Source: Rhabdophis nuchalis (Eukaryota; Chordata; Lepidosauria; Squamata; Natricidae). From it: 64,000 nucleotides of DNA. Of the stretch, positions 25,887-38,367 are shown piece by piece. A model generated the notes under the pieces. It ran no database searches, was not told where the DNA came from, and saw only the letters and a list, made by a program, of their open reading frames with translations. The position numbers and the translations under genes were made by a program. Position 1 is the stretch's first letter, and every line of letters starts with the position of its first letter. The stretch covers positions 321,661,919-321,725,918 of the forward strand of contig CM077643.1 of the NCBI GenBank assembly GCA_039707465.1, read 5' to 3'.

Positions 25887-26122
25887 TAATTTTATTTATT
25901 TATATCCCACCTTTATTATTTTTATTCAAGGCAGAGAACATAGCCAACATACCTTCCTCCTCCTACTTTCCCCACAACAAAAACCCTGTAAGTTTAGTTA
26001 GGCTAAGAGAGAATGACTGGCCCAAAGTCACCCAGCTGGTTTTCCTGGCTAAGGCGGGACTTGAACTGAAAGTCTCTTGCTTTTTAGCCTGTTGTCTTAA
26101 CCACTGGTCCAAACTGGCTCTG
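25887..26122 (-). mobile_element. CORE-SINE with LINE-like tail
   Basis: Minus strand: GAGCCAGTTTGGACCAGTGG tRNA-like head, B box AGTTCAAGTCCC, core CTGGGTGACTTTGGGCCAGT, then tail AAAGGTGGGATATAAATAAA. The tail matches the 3' end of the CR1/L2-group LINE at 49.6 kb. Flanks ATACTA on both sides suggest the target duplication. Confidence 0.85.
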
Positions 26123-26429
26123 GTTATAATACTATATTATGGCTGAAACTCATGTCCAAGAACTGAACTGAAATTAATGTGATTTGTTTCTGACTATAAG
26201 TCTGCTCCAACATACATGACTCTTCTATTCCGGAAAGACTTGTGTCTATTGGCATTGGACCGACTTCTTAATTCTGGCCTGGCTACTTTGCATTGCATGC
26301 ACAATATTCATTTGTATGTACTTGAACATTGAAAATGTGACCCATGGAAACATTAAAGTCAAGCTTAATAAAGTAAGATCTTCTATACCTGAAGAGATAT
26401 CTGCGTTCCAATGCTATGGATGTCCTTAC

Positions 26430-26495
26430 CTGATAGATGTGTATCCCTTTTAGTGTCAAACCAAGGATGATTGTGGGACGATCCTCCTTCTTATC
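26430..26495 (-). CDS. FRMD1: FRMD1-like coding exon 7 (residues 230-251)
   Basis: A 66-base exon between TTCTCAG and GTAAGG, phase 0 at both ends. It encodes DKKEDRPTIILGLTLKGI then HIYQ, a strand pair of the F3 (PH/PTB-like) lobe. LGLTLKGIHIYQ parallels LGLTMRGIQIFQ in FRMD6. Confidence 0.82.
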
Positions 26496-26600
26496 CTGAG
26501 AAGAGGGAGAGGTTCAGCATGATAAGGAATTCTGCATCTTCACTTCCCTGAGAATTAGTGAAGATGCTACTACCCATCAAAAGACAGTCACAGTCTATAG

Positions 26601-26971
26601 CAGTGATGGCTAACCTTTTTTGGCTTGTGTGCCAAAAGCGGAGGGAGCGCAGGGGGGTTATGTGTGGGCGTACCACACCCATAATGCTATGTGTGTGACC
26701 CCCTGCTTTTGGTGTGCTTTTTTCACCCTCCCCAGGCTCCAGAGGCTTTCTAGGAGCCTGGGGAGGGTGAAAACAGCCTCCCCCCACCTCCAGAGGCTTC
26801 AGGAGCTTCCCTCAAGCTTCCAGAGGGCGAAAAACGGCCTCAAAAGAAGGCCTAAATCAGCTGTCCAGCGCACACAAGCACACTGGAGCTGACAGGGCAA
26901 CACCTCATGTGCCCTAAGAAATGGTTCCACATGCCACCTGTGGCACCCATGCCATAGGTTCGCCATCACGG
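26601..26971. mobile_element. Non-autonomous hAT-like element (GTGATGGCGAACC family)
   Basis: Inverted ends CAGTGATGGCTAACC and GGTTCGCCATCACGG. Flanks GTCTATAG and GCCTATAG match at 7 of 8. Located in intron 6, close to exon 7. Confidence 0.8.
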
Positions 26972-27385
26972 GCCTATAGTGATTCTCAACCTGACACAGT
27001 TGCAGGCTAGAACTATGGTTTCCCATCAGCAACATTTCTCTCCCGTAAGCAATAACCTCCTTTGGAAAATAAGATTTTGTTACATTCATCCATGCTTTAG
27101 TAACTTCTTGAAGGAATGACTGAAATATTCTATGTAAAGAGCTGACCTTGAAAAGACAGGAGATTTAAGCTGCCTGCCTCCAGAAGATGTGGACATGTGG
27201 GAGCATGTTGAACTAAATTGGGAGTGACTGCATTTGCAGGAGGGAGGTTACAAGCTCTCCTCAAGCTTCTGCTTTAAATTTTTAAAGTTGTTTCCAAGCT
27301 GAAATTCCCATGGCAACAGTTATCTCAATGTGTCTCTACATTATCACTCTTCACCCTGCTTCCTGTTGAAATCTAGCTTGCAGAG

Positions 27386-27512
27386 CAAGGGTATCAAACT
27401 CGCAGCCTGCAGGCCGGTGCATCATGAGCTGGCCACGCCCGGTTTAGCAAAAGGGGGGGTGTCATGATATGTCACATGATGATGTCATGATGACAGGAGT
27501 TTGACACTCCTG
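27386..27512. mobile_element. Short hAT-like element (GTGTCAAA family)
   Basis: CAAGGGTATCAAACTCG and GAGTTTGACACTCCTG ends, flanked by TTGCAGAG and TTGTAGAG (7 of 8). 127 bp. Confidence 0.75.
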
Positions 27513-27520
27513 TTGTAGAG

Positions 27521-28973
27521 GTTACACCCCTGTGGTTGTGTTCATACAATATTTTCAACCAAGGAAAAGACCCAGTAGCTGCTTTTCCACACTTGGCACA
27601 AATGCTAAGCTGGAGTTAACATTAGCTGTTTCATGGCTTGCCTTCTCATGGAAGCAGGTTAACTTAATACCTTGTGGTATGTACTCTGTGAATGCAACCT
27701 ATGTGAATTCAAGCTAAGTCCAGCACTGTTATTTTGTTGGTTCTAAACTAAAGAATGGTTTACTTGATCACTTTAAGGAGCTAGGTAAGACTTTTTGCAA
27801 TAGCATTTGAGAATGGAACTGGACATTTTTTGATTTTTAAGATTTTTGGGGGGAATCAACTAGTTTAAAAGTACTAATGTTGCTGAGCACTTTATTCTGT
27901 CATGGATGCTGGGTCCTTTCTCTGTAAGGAAAACAAATTATCAAGAAAAACTCTTTCTCTCAGATTTCCTACAAAATACTTCTTTCTAGCACTCAGCAGT
28001 TTGAGATGGAAACAGCATAAAACACACACACACACATCACTATTTTTCTGTCTAAAGGGTATAACATATCAAACTTTTTCAGTCATTTTAGGACTGATAA
28101 AATGGAAGATGGTGAGAAGAAGTTTTTTTTTTTTTAGCAAACATTGGTTGTAGCCAATAAGCTAACAAGTCAAGCTCCAACGGATTAGTCAAGACCATCA
28201 CAAGATCTCTGAGATAAGCCCTCAGCAGGAGGCATGGAAGCCTTTTGTTCTCCACCTTGGTTTCATTGCTAGGCAGCGTCCACCCATGATAAACAGGAGC
28301 TATGAATTAGGGAATTAACAGTTTAAGGATTAGGTTTAGACTGGAGCAACTCCGAATAGTAATTCCAGATTTTTCTTTTATCCAATTACGCTGATTATGA
28401 AAGAGCTTCTTGTAAGGGTGTCAGCAGTTTAACAAATGTTGTTTTGAAACTTTGGGTTGAAATCTATGCCTATTTCATAAACAATTATCCACCTTTCTTC
28501 TTCTTTTTCTTCTTCAACACCACCACCACCACAGAAAGCAACAGTGAAAGAGAAATAGAGTTTGTCTAACCATCAACATTTGGGGGATGAGGGAGGAGGA
28601 GCACATACACACTCATAATCACTCCCTCCCTCACTCCCTCACTAACTCCAGTATTTCAAGTTAAGCAGGAATCCAAGTATTAAAGCAACCAATTTTCAAC
28701 CTGTTGCATACTTGGGCATGAGGCATGTTTGATCTTGCCAGTTTTTAGCACTTTTAGTTTACATCAGACAAAATCCATGAGTATCTTAAAAGGAAAAGGA
28801 AATATGACAATAGATGAAGGTAGAAGGTTGACAAAAAACAAGATTTCTTTTACTGACTATTCTGGTGAGGCGCAAACCCCTGATATTGAGTCATAATGTG
28901 ACAGCTACAGCTCTTTCAAAATACATCTAGGATAGGAGGTCAAAAAAGATCTACTGGCAGGCAGAATACTGTA
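27521..28973. other. Rest of FRMD1-like intron 6
   Basis: No coding or transposon recognised; short CA, A/T and CCA tracts only. Confidence 0.35.
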
Positions 28974-28976
28974 AGC

Positions 28977-29102
28977 AGGGGTGTCCAACTTTTAAAACTT
29001 GCAGACTTCAACTCCCAGAATGCCTCAGCCAGCATGGCTGGTTGGAGAATTCTGGAAAGTGAAGTCCACAAATCTTAAAGTTGTCATGGTTGGACACCCC
29101 TG
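28977..29102. mobile_element. Foldback hAT-like MITE
   Basis: CAGGGGTGTCCAACTTT and GGTTGGACACCCCTG inverted ends with the central GACTTCAACTCCCAGAAT module of the 19.4-kb family. Its right end lies only 34 bases from exon 6. Confidence 0.75.
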
Positions 29103-29129
29103 ATCTAAAGCTTGAAAAAAGGCCTCTTA

Positions 29130-29291
<162 letters not shown>

Positions 29292-31713
29292 CTAGTGGGG
29301 GGAAAAAACACAATCAGTTTCCCTTCAATAAACTGACAGGAGAAGGTAGCTAAAATTTAACACATGATGATATTAAGGTAAAGTTAATTGTCTCAGAAGT
29401 TCTTAATGGCCGAACTTTGAACTGCATTTAGTGCAAGGTGTTTGTGAGAATGCACTTTTCCATTTGCTTGTCTTTGCCAAATAGAGAGGTTTTTTTAGCT
29501 GCTATTCCTGACTATGGAACACACTCAAGGAGGCCTGACCAATGCCTTCATAACAGTCTCTTTAATTTTGTAAACATATCTTTCCCAAAATATGTTAATC
29601 TACAGTTTTCTTGCAACATTAAGGCTTTTATTGTGTACTTAACCGATTTCTTATTTTTAATGTGAAAAGGAATTAAACTATATAGCACGCTGAACTCCAA
29701 ACAAGGTGAAGTGCCATATTCAAATCTATAAAAAACAAGTTAAAAGAAATACAAACATGCATGCAACTTTCTTCTCTAATAGCTAAGGAGTTAGCTATTA
29801 TTACTATTATTACTTGCCACTTGCCCTCTGTAATAAGAAATTTCTAACTTTGTTTCTCTTTAAGTACATGGCAAAACTGCTCAATAAATAATAATAAAAA
29901 CATTTATGGCAGGTTTATTTGTGATTTTCAAAATAATGTAAATTTAAGTAATGTAAATTTTAATCTGGAACTGGAGAGAAGTTCAGCAGATGTTAGTTTT
30001 TCTATGATTGCAACTCAATAAAAATTGAATCTTTAAAAACGCTGTTTCCAGAACACGTTTTTGCTAATAAGACTATTCTGTTCAGACTACATGGGAACCT
30101 TCCAGATGTGTGTATAGCAGTCATCCAAATACTTAACAATGGTCATACGAAGTGAATTTGGCAGTGCCCAGAGTTGGGGAACTCTAACGTAGTTTATTTT
30201 TAAGTTTTTGTTATCTCATCAAAATGGTTATAACTGACAATTGACCTAATGTCAGGGATGTAGAAAGAGCTCAGAATGCCCCAGGTGTCTTAAGGCATTT
30301 TGGTGGGACTATCATCCTAGATTTGAATCAACAGCTTCTTAGCTTTTCAAAGTGTGTGAAGCCAGAAGAATTTCTCCTGCATGCTGGCCTCTATGACAGT
30401 TGGGTACTCTTGCAAGAGAGTAATCTAAGGAGGTTTAAGAAGTAGGGTTTTGCAGATCTTCAAAGGAGCTTTTCAATTCATCAGAAGTCTGAGCAAACAC
30501 ACCTTCAAAGCAATTCAGTGAAGCAAAGCAATGGCCCCCTCCTAATCGGCAGATCAGGGCCTCCTTGTCATTTTGCTTGCAGAAAAGTGGATCAACCAAT
30601 CAAAGTGGAAGTAATCTCCACATATTCCCTACACACACACACACATACACACCAATTAAAGGAGCACCCAAATGCAGGGATATTCTTAAATAGAAGAAAT
30701 GTTATCTATGCTTCTGGAGTAAAAGTGGGATAGAAATCTCATAAATTAAAAAGCTGATCGAAACCAATAGACGGCAATGAGGAGAGTACAAGGCTCACTG
30801 ACTTCACCTGGCAGTTTTACAAGTCACATGGACACTTCTCAATCTATGGAGGCTGTGCCTATCTTTCAACTGGAGATCTTTCTTCCAATGTGATCAGCTT
30901 TGTGTCTCTGTGGGTGACCCAGACTCTATGCAATTCTTAGCAGCTGGCCTATATATGATCATGTTTGTTAGGGAGCGAGTATGGATTTAGGGGGCTTTTA
31001 CAACTGAGACCGACTATGCTAGCATTCTTCTGCCTAATCACCGTCTGACCTTTAAAAAGCCCTTAAGATCTACCTTGGACAAGAATTCCTCCTGAATATC
31101 CTCTTAATTAGAGGGAGGATCCCTTAGGCGGCTATGGTATGTCTGTTCTTTGTGTGCTTCATCAAATTTCACACAGTGTTAATTATCTGGCTGCCTGGGG
31201 GCCTGATCTTTCTTAGCTCATCAGCTCACCACCAAGGGTTTTGGAACCAAAATTTCTTGTTTGCTTGCTGCTTTTGGCCTCTTCCCCAACAGCTATGACC
31301 AAGATCACAATTCTTTGCTGCATGCTGCAACAATCCTGAAGCTCGGAATCAATGGAGAAGTATTATATGCATAACCTCACTGCTATACCCGGGGGAATTG
31401 GGAGAGACACGTCCCACTGGATGCCAGGTTCCTTCCTGGTAGCAAATTACCTACCTGTCTGATAGCAGGCAAATAATAAGATAAGAACAACGAGGTTTGG
31501 ACTCTAGGTGTTTGCTAGTACCAAAACTGGCTCTAAGAACAGATCGATGCTAATCCCTGCCCACATCACTTAGGTTGATTTTATTTGGTGTGCGCATGTG
31601 CACCAGGCAGCTAGTCTTCCAGTTACTGGCACACATGTGCACACAATGATCAGCTGGCTGGTACACATGCTCATGCTGGAAAATGGAAGATCAGCTCTTC
31701 CAGTTTCTGGCAC
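29292..31713. other. First part of FRMD1-like intron 5 (genomic left)
   Basis: Mostly unassigned AT-rich sequence; a (CA)n tract at 30632-30652. From 30.9 to 31.5 kb composition is less AT-rich but no feature is recognised. Confidence 0.35.
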
Positions 31714-31721
31714 TGCTGCAC

Positions 31722-31892
31722 CAGTGGTGGGTTTCAAATTTTTTAGAATGTGCTCTGTAGGTGTGGCCTATTTTGTGGGCGTGGCTTGGCAGTCATGTCA
31801 CAGTGGGAGTGGCCACCTTTTAAAATGTGAAGCTCATTTAACAATGCTCTTGCTTAGCAACCAAAATTTTGGACTCAATTGTGATGATAAAT

Positions 31893-31968
<76 letters not shown>

Positions 31969-32105
31969 TCCTTTCCATTGGGTCACTGGCAGCGGCGGGC
32001 CAGATTTACTTCCAGGTACGCCAGTGGAACCCCCTGTCACCGGTTCTCTAAAGTTCACCAACCGGCTCTCACGAGTAGGTGCGAGCCTGCAGAAACCCAC
32101 TACTG
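31722..32105. mobile_element. hAT-like element containing a (TTTC)n array, exact target duplication
   Basis: CAGTGGTGGGTTTCAAA and AGAAACCCACTACTG inverted ends, flanked by TGCTGCAC on both sides (8 of 8). A (TTTC)n tract at 31890-31970 lies inside and has expanded after or within the element. Confidence 0.88.
31890..31970. repeat. (TTTC)n microsatellite
   Basis: About 20 uninterrupted units. It creates long spurious Phe/Leu/Ser and Lys/Glu/Arg frames on both strands. Confidence 0.95.
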
Positions 32106-32498
32106 TGCTGCACGCACAGAGGCCAGCTGATCATCGCGCATGCATGCATGCCAGAAACTTAGAAGAGGAATGGGCTACGCCGCACATGCCAGGCAACATG
32201 GCTCTGTGTTCCAAATCAGGCACGTGTGCCATCGATTTGCCATCCCGGGTATATAGCATGTGTGTATGCGTGTTATATATTTGTATACTTTTGAGAGCAG
32301 GCAATAATTTCATTTTTAATGTGTGCCAGTGTTCCCACAGTAAAAAAATGACAATGAAAATTATCTATCTGCTGAAGATCTGTGAACAGAGACTCTGGGA
32401 GAATTCCACAGCTGCTACGGAAAAAAACACATTTGAGTGGCTCATCCCACAAGGATGTGTGACAAGCATGAATTGGAGACTGGAGACTGAATTCAGAT

Positions 32499-32886
32499 TA
32501 CCTGTATTTTTCGGAGTATAATTGACACCGGAGTATAAGGTTTGGAAGAGGCAAATTTTTAAAAAAAGTTTTTGCACTCTGCAGACCTCGCGAAAACGGT
32601 CCCATTTCCCCCCCCCCCAAAAAAGAAGGCATGAATATCCTTTAGGAGGCTTGTAGGGTGCTCCTGGTGAGTGGATTGGAGGCCAAAATTGAGCAAAAAG
32701 CAGCCCGTTTTTCACTCATTTCTGCCCTCCACAGACCCCAGGAGCACTCTGAAAGCCTCCTAAAGGCTCTGCACGGCCATTTTGATGAGGGGACGGGGTT
32801 TCAGGAGGCAAAAAGTGCTGTATTCAGTGTATAATTTCCCTGTATTCAGGGGAAAAGGTGTGTCTTATATTCTGAAAAATATGGTA
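32499..32886. mobile_element. MITE-like element (CCGTATTTTTCGGAGTATA family)
   Basis: TACCTGTATTTTTCGGAGTA at the left is matched by TTCTGAAAAATATGGTA at the right (inverted). The interior CCCCAGGAGCACTCT and GCACTCTGCAGACC segments recur in the copy at 50.7-50.96 kb. Superfamily uncertain. Confidence 0.7.
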
Positions 32887-32987
32887 CTTGTATCTTATCC
32901 AGACAAAGGTGAAACAGGAATGCAAAGAAAGTGCAAAAGAAGAAAACATTCTTAAGCTTCTTTGAACTCACAATGCCTCAAAGCTTA

Positions 32988-33248
<261 letters not shown>

Positions 33249-33653
33249 TTAAAAGCAAAATGGTAGAAGGGAAAAGCAGACATGTAACCAAATTCCCATT
33301 GTTAGAGGTTTTTTATACTGATGAACAATCAATCCCAACCATTTATTGTTAGTTATGCTGTTTAATATAATCTTCCTAAAATCATCTGAGAGGCAGAGAA
33401 TTACTCCTTGGATATTATTTAAGGCAATTTCTTTACTCAATTTTCTGCTAAGATACCGAATGACCATTTTTATTATTCTCAGCAACTTAATCAATAGAAG
33501 CATTGGCCATACTAACTATGAGTGAAGGGAATTTTAACTATGAATTCGGGGAAGCCAGACCACTTAGACGTTCCGCTAAGGAACAAACCCTATACAATTA
33601 TGAATAATTAAGCACAAATGGAGAGTAATCTGAGAGAGAAGAAATCTATAGAG

Positions 33654-33841
33654 CAGTGGTTCTCAACCTGTCGGTCAGGACCCCTTTGAGGGTCGAACAA
33701 CCCTTTCACGAGGGTCACCTAAGACCATCGGAAAACACATATTTTTGATGGTCTTAGGAACCGAGACACCAATTTTATGGTTGGGGTCACCACAACATGA
33801 GGAACTGTATTAAACGGCATTGGGAAGGTTGAGAACCATTG
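33654..33841. mobile_element. hAT-Charlie-like non-autonomous element
   Basis: CAGTGGTTCTCAACCTGTCG and AAGGTTGAGAACCATTG inverted ends, with the GGGTCACC and GGTCACCTAAGACC interior well known in tetrapod Charlie-type elements. Flanks CTATAGAG and TGATAGAG (6 of 8). Confidence 0.85.
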
Positions 33842-33849
33842 TGATAGAG

Positions 33850-34512
33850 GGACACATTCCATATTTTGTTGCCCTGATTCTAAATAAAGGCTTTGAGGTT
33901 ATATTGACATAAAACATACATAGAACAACTATGCTACAGTGTTAATATGTTGTTCATCCTAGGAATATGTATTCAGCAAATCTCAATAAAGCACTTGGGT
34001 GCCACTTTGTCTTGGAATCCTATTTCTTGACAGACAAAAGAATGCTATGAACAGAGAAAACCCCAGTCTAGAAAATGTCTGGGATTTTTGTTTTGTACAA
34101 CGTGTCTGCCATTCTGAGGATCTGGTTTCTCCTGAAATGAACAGCAAAGTATTTTCTGATTTCAGAAGAGAATCGTGTCTGCTTCAGTCATTACCAACCT
34201 AAAACAAACAGAAATGGCCCCTGCCTAGAACACCCTGAGGCATGTCTACAGAGGCCATGAACCATCTTTTTGTGATTGGAGGTCCAGATCATACGTGGAG
34301 ATAACTGAAGCAGCCTATGTAAATTCAGAAGTCAATCCTTTTGTTTAAAAAAAAAAGGGGAAGCCCTGCAGGGTTTCTGGTAACAGAAGTCAAATTAATC
34401 ACAAAATAACCACAACCAAATGATTCTAGTGGTTCAGGCATCAACCAATTTCATTGTAATTTTATTACAATATTATTACAATGACAATAAAGATGATTAT
34501 TATCAGTATAAA
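33850..34512. other. Part of FRMD1-like intron 4
   Basis: Unassigned, except a short LINE-tail-like ATTACAATGACAATAAAG at about 34472-34490. Confidence 0.4.
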
Positions 34513-34690
34513 AACTAGGGGGTCAGGAGTTCTAGTTCCATTTTTAGCAAGATGCTAGTTGAATGACCTTGGGCTTGTCAATTTCTCTCAGCCGTAGGAA
34601 GGAGGCAATGGCAAACTACTTCCAAAAATGTTGCCAAGGGACTTGCCCAGGCAGTTGCCATGAGAGATCAATGACTCAAAGGAACCAAAA
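34513..34690 (+). mobile_element. SINE fragment (CORE region with BovB-like tail)
   Basis: GAATGACCTTGGGCTTGTCA of the core, then GGAGGCAATGGCAAACTACT and GGCAGTTGCCATGAGAG, a tail pattern shared with 60.5 kb. Head only partly preserved. Confidence 0.55.
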
Positions 34691-34712
34691 GAGAGAGAGA
34701 GAAGACTCTAGG

Positions 34713-35030
34713 GCCGTGATGGTGAACTTATGGCATGTGTGCCAGAGGTGGCACGCAGAACCCTCTCTGCGGGCATGCACGCCATTGCCAGCTGCTCCTC
34801 TTCTTTCCAATGTGTGCCAGCCAGTTAGTCTTCATGCGTGCCGGAGTGCCGGAAACCCAAAGACCAGCTGGCCGGTGTACATGAACGCACTGGCCAACTG
34901 GTCATCGGGTTTCCAGCTCTCCAGTGCACACGAAAACCTGCTGGCCAGCTGGCCTTTGGGTTTCTGGCGCTCCGGCATACACATGCACACATGTTCTGGT
35001 TTGGGTACTCGGTGCCGAAAAGGTTTGCCT
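34713..35030. mobile_element. hAT-like element remnant (GTGATGGCGAACC family)
   Basis: GCCGTGATGGTGAACTTATG left end; body with repeated GCCAGCTGG and GTGCATG-rich segments; right end AAAAGGTTTGCC is damaged, so the border is approximate. Confidence 0.55.
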
Positions 35031-35825
35031 TTGGGAGTTGAACTGAATTAAATTGAAGTTTCCTTGTTACCGAGACAGATGATAAAGAGAGTTATTTTAC
35101 CTCTGTCATCCCCACATTATAACAATGGGCCATAAAGAAAACAGACCAGTCAATTGTGTACAAAAATGACCTCTGAATGGCGTCCTAAAGGGAGGTTTTC
35201 TTATAACAAGAGAAACAAAGAAACCATTTCAACATGAAGCTACTTTTCTAGGATTGTGGCTAAGGATATATACTTTAAGGAGCGCTCATAATTATAGAGT
35301 TTTGCTTTGACCAAGGGGCTTTGGAAACCAGTAAGGGATACTGTGAGAAACATTCTTATAAAGGCGGGGGAGAGATGCTATTCATTCAACCCAAAGGAAA
35401 AGAAGCAACAGAGCCTTGTTCAGATCCAAACTTTAAATGATGATGCAAATGCAAAGGATAAGCTTCAATTTAGGCATTTTGAAAGTTTCTTGTACTAACT
35501 TAAGGACACAAATTCAGCTTTCTATGTGGGAGTATCACACAAATATATTCTTTACTTGCCCATTTTTGAAAAGCTATCTGTCACTTGCAGAACGCATTCC
35601 ATAAGAATCAAATCTATCCCAAGTTCTATTTTCTTTTTCCTCTCCTCCTACTGTTTTTTCTTCACTAATAAAACTAAAACTTCCCCCCTCCCCAAATGTA
35701 ATTAAAGATGAGTAGAAGATAAATTGTTTATAGTATAGATTTTTATTAGATATTAGTATGAAAATGAGGTAGCTGATAAAAAACATCTGGAAGTGTTCTA
35801 TGCTTTAAACACCTATTGTGCTTCC
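35031..35825. other. Part of FRMD1-like intron 4
   Basis: No feature recognised. Confidence 0.3.
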
Positions 35826-36845
35826 TTGATAGCATGTCGGCAATGTATTTGGTGCACCCGTAGTCTCCATTCCTAGATCAGGGGCACTTCAGATGGCTAC
35901 TCATGTCCTGATCATGTCACGGTTTGACTACTGCAATGTTCTCTACAAGGGGCTACCCTTGAAGACCACCCAGAAACTTCAATTGGTGCAAAATGTGGAA
36001 GTGAACAGTAATGGCAAGGTAGAGTGACTGTGGGTATTTGAATCTTCCAGAGACAAAGTTCTTCCATCTTTAGTTGTGGATGGGTTTGTATGGCTCCAGA
36101 CAGACCCAGTGTGCAATCTAGGGATCCTCCTAGACTTGTAACTCCTGTTGGCAGCCATGACTAGGAAGGCCTTTGCACACTTTGGGGTGGTGCACTAGTT
36201 GTGACCATTCTTGGGCCAGGAGGCTCTACTCACCGTAACGCATGCCATTTTAACATCTCATTTAGATTACTGCAACATGCTCTACATGTGTCCCCCCCCC
36301 CCATGAAGAGCATTCAGAAAATTCAACTGATGCAGAACATGGTTGTACAGGTATGGTTCCAAATATACAACATGCATAGTACCACATCTGCAGGAATTGC
36401 ATTGGTGCAATTCAAGATGGTGTTTGTCACCTTTAAAGCTCTGTATGACTTCAGACCAGATTACTTGAAGGATCACCTTTTTCCAAAAATCTCTACCAGT
36501 GCAACTTGATCTAGCAGAATTGGGCATGCTATGGATCTCATCAGCCAAAGAGTATTGGCTGGCAGGGTTTTTTCCACAGTGGCCCCTCTCTATGGAACAT
36601 CCTTCCTTTGGAGATTAGAATGGTCCCAATCCTGTTAGCCTTTCACAAGGACCTAAAAACCTGCATAGGTTCCCAAGCCTGGGTCAAGGCCCCCTTTCCT
36701 GGCTTTATTACTAACTGGCCAGGTTTTTCACCTGCTCTGGGTGTTTCTATTGTGTTTTAACTGTAATATTTTTTTTTGAATTGTAAGCCACTCAGAATAA
36801 TTGCCTGAATTAGGCAGTTATAGAAATTTAATGAATGAATGAATG
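35826..36845 (+). mobile_element. Ancient L2/CR1-group LINE 3' region
   Basis: Plus strand keeps scattered codons of the RT C-terminal segment: SRFDYCNVLYKGLP, then again LDYCNMLYM with KIQLMQN, and FKALYDF. The DYCN motif appears twice about 330 bases apart, suggesting two overlapping insertions or an internal duplication. Frames are broken throughout. Ends in an AATGAATGAATG tail. Confidence 0.6.
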
Positions 36846-37285
36846 GGCATGCCTTGGCACTATAATACCTTTGCTTCATCAACTGATTTGCCTCTGAAAG
36901 TGATTCAAGGCTCTGGTTGTTATCTATAAAGCCCTTCATGACATAGGGACCTAGTTACTTAAGAAACCATGTATCTCTCATAATATCTGCCTAACTGGAT
37001 TAATATGCTCCAAATTCCTTTGATTAAACAATGTCAGTTTTCAGGATCGCATAATCGTACTTTTAATGGCATCTGCCCTCTGGAACAATGTTCTCTCCAA
37101 GATCTGGATGGACCCCACTTTGATGTTGTTTAGAAGAGTCATGAAGCCCTGGATCTTCACACCACCTTCAGCAAGGGAGAGTGAGATACACACACACACA
37201 CCACGTTGCTTGCTTTATTTTTGTGTTTTAGTGACTTTATTGTAATTTATTTGATTGTTATGAACAGCCCATAGGCAAAATGAGT
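36846..37285 (+). mobile_element. Second ancient L2-like LINE 3' fragment
   Basis: AAAGCCCTTCATGACATAGG and CTCTGGAACAATGTTCTCTC correspond to the KALHD and LWNxLP codons of this LINE group. Followed by a (CA)n tract and an AT-rich 3' end. Degenerate. Confidence 0.5.
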
Positions 37286-37975
37286 TGTGCAGATACAAGA
37301 TTAAGAAATTATTATCATTCTTATATTCCCAAGAGAGTGTTATGCAGGGGGAAAAGGTGAGTTTGACTGCCCACAGGTATATGTGTTGTACCTGCCTACA
37401 TCACCTTAAATATGATTCATTTCCCCTGAAATCAGACCGCAGTAACCATGTGAATCAGGAAAAGACAACGCTTCTTTGGATTTGATTTAAAATGATGTCC
37501 ACGTGTGTGATGTGTATGTGAGGTGTCATCCTTTTCAAATCCACATCACTGCACAACCCTGGTAGAGAATGCAGCTCTATTAAAGGTGTGTGCACAGGTG
37601 TTTCCATGCACCTGCCATTCATACTTTCATGTCTGCTATGCAAAAAAGCTCTGCAAGTTTGACAACAGGCCATTATAGGTAATACAGTTAATGAAAGAAT
37701 CTACGGTGGAAAAGAAGCACCTTCAGAACTCTCTGACAGTTTGAAGAGAGGCAACATTTTTCTCTTCAGGTGGCTAAACTAGCCAAAGTCTTCTTATGAC
37801 TTATATATATATGACTGCCTTAGTGCCAAACTATTATTTTGTGTCCAACACATTCACAATCCATCCCCTCCTAAGCAAACTGGCTACAGAAAACTAAACA
37901 TGGCATTATATTAAATAGAACAAAAGGGTGAACATTGATGTAGAGAGTTTTTAAAAAAGTAATAATCAACAGTAC
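37286..37975. other. Part of FRMD1-like intron 4 next to exon 4
   Basis: No repeat or gene recognised. Confidence 0.3.
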
Positions 37976-38052
37976 CTTATAACACGTCCATTTTCTACAT
38001 AATACTGTACTCTGAAGAATGCAACCAAAGGAGGGATGAACTTTTCTGTTCC
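37976..38052 (-). CDS. FRMD1: FRMD1-like coding exon 4 (residues 90-114)
   Basis: It encodes GTEKFIPPLVAFFRVQYY then VENGRVI and two bases of a Ser codon. FFRVQYYVENGR is a hallmark of the FRMD6/FRMD1 group at the start of the F2 lobe. The acceptor (ATCAAAG after a T-rich tract) was chosen because the later AACAG would break the frame. Donor is GTACTG, less canonical than the others; phase 2. Confidence 0.78.
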
Positions 38053-38106
38053 CTTTGATAAAAACATAAATAAATAAAAACAGAAAAAGTCAGACAACTT
38101 CCATAA

Positions 38107-38207
38107 CCTATCTATCTACCCCCTCTCTCTCCTACCTACCTACTTACCTACATACCTACCTACCTACCTACCTACCTACCTATCTATCTACTTATCTACT
38201 TATCTAC

Positions 38208-38268
<61 letters not shown>

Positions 38269-38283
38269 ATCTATCTATCTATC

Positions 38284-38350
<67 letters not shown>

Positions 38351-38367
38351 ATCTATCTATCTATCTA
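38107..38367. repeat. (TATC)n / GATA microsatellite
   Basis: About 260 bases of CTAC then TATC tetranucleotides with few ATC interruptions. Long GATA arrays are a known feature of snake genomes. It starts only about 55 bases from exon 4, inside intron 3. Confidence 0.95.

Noticed and set aside
31598..32521. 307-codon open frame on the plus strand
   Set aside because: Kept open by the (TTTC)n array and hAT-like sequence; no domain, no splice context.
38107..38367. CRISPR-like or satellite array
   Set aside because: Simple GATA tetranucleotide repeat without spacers.
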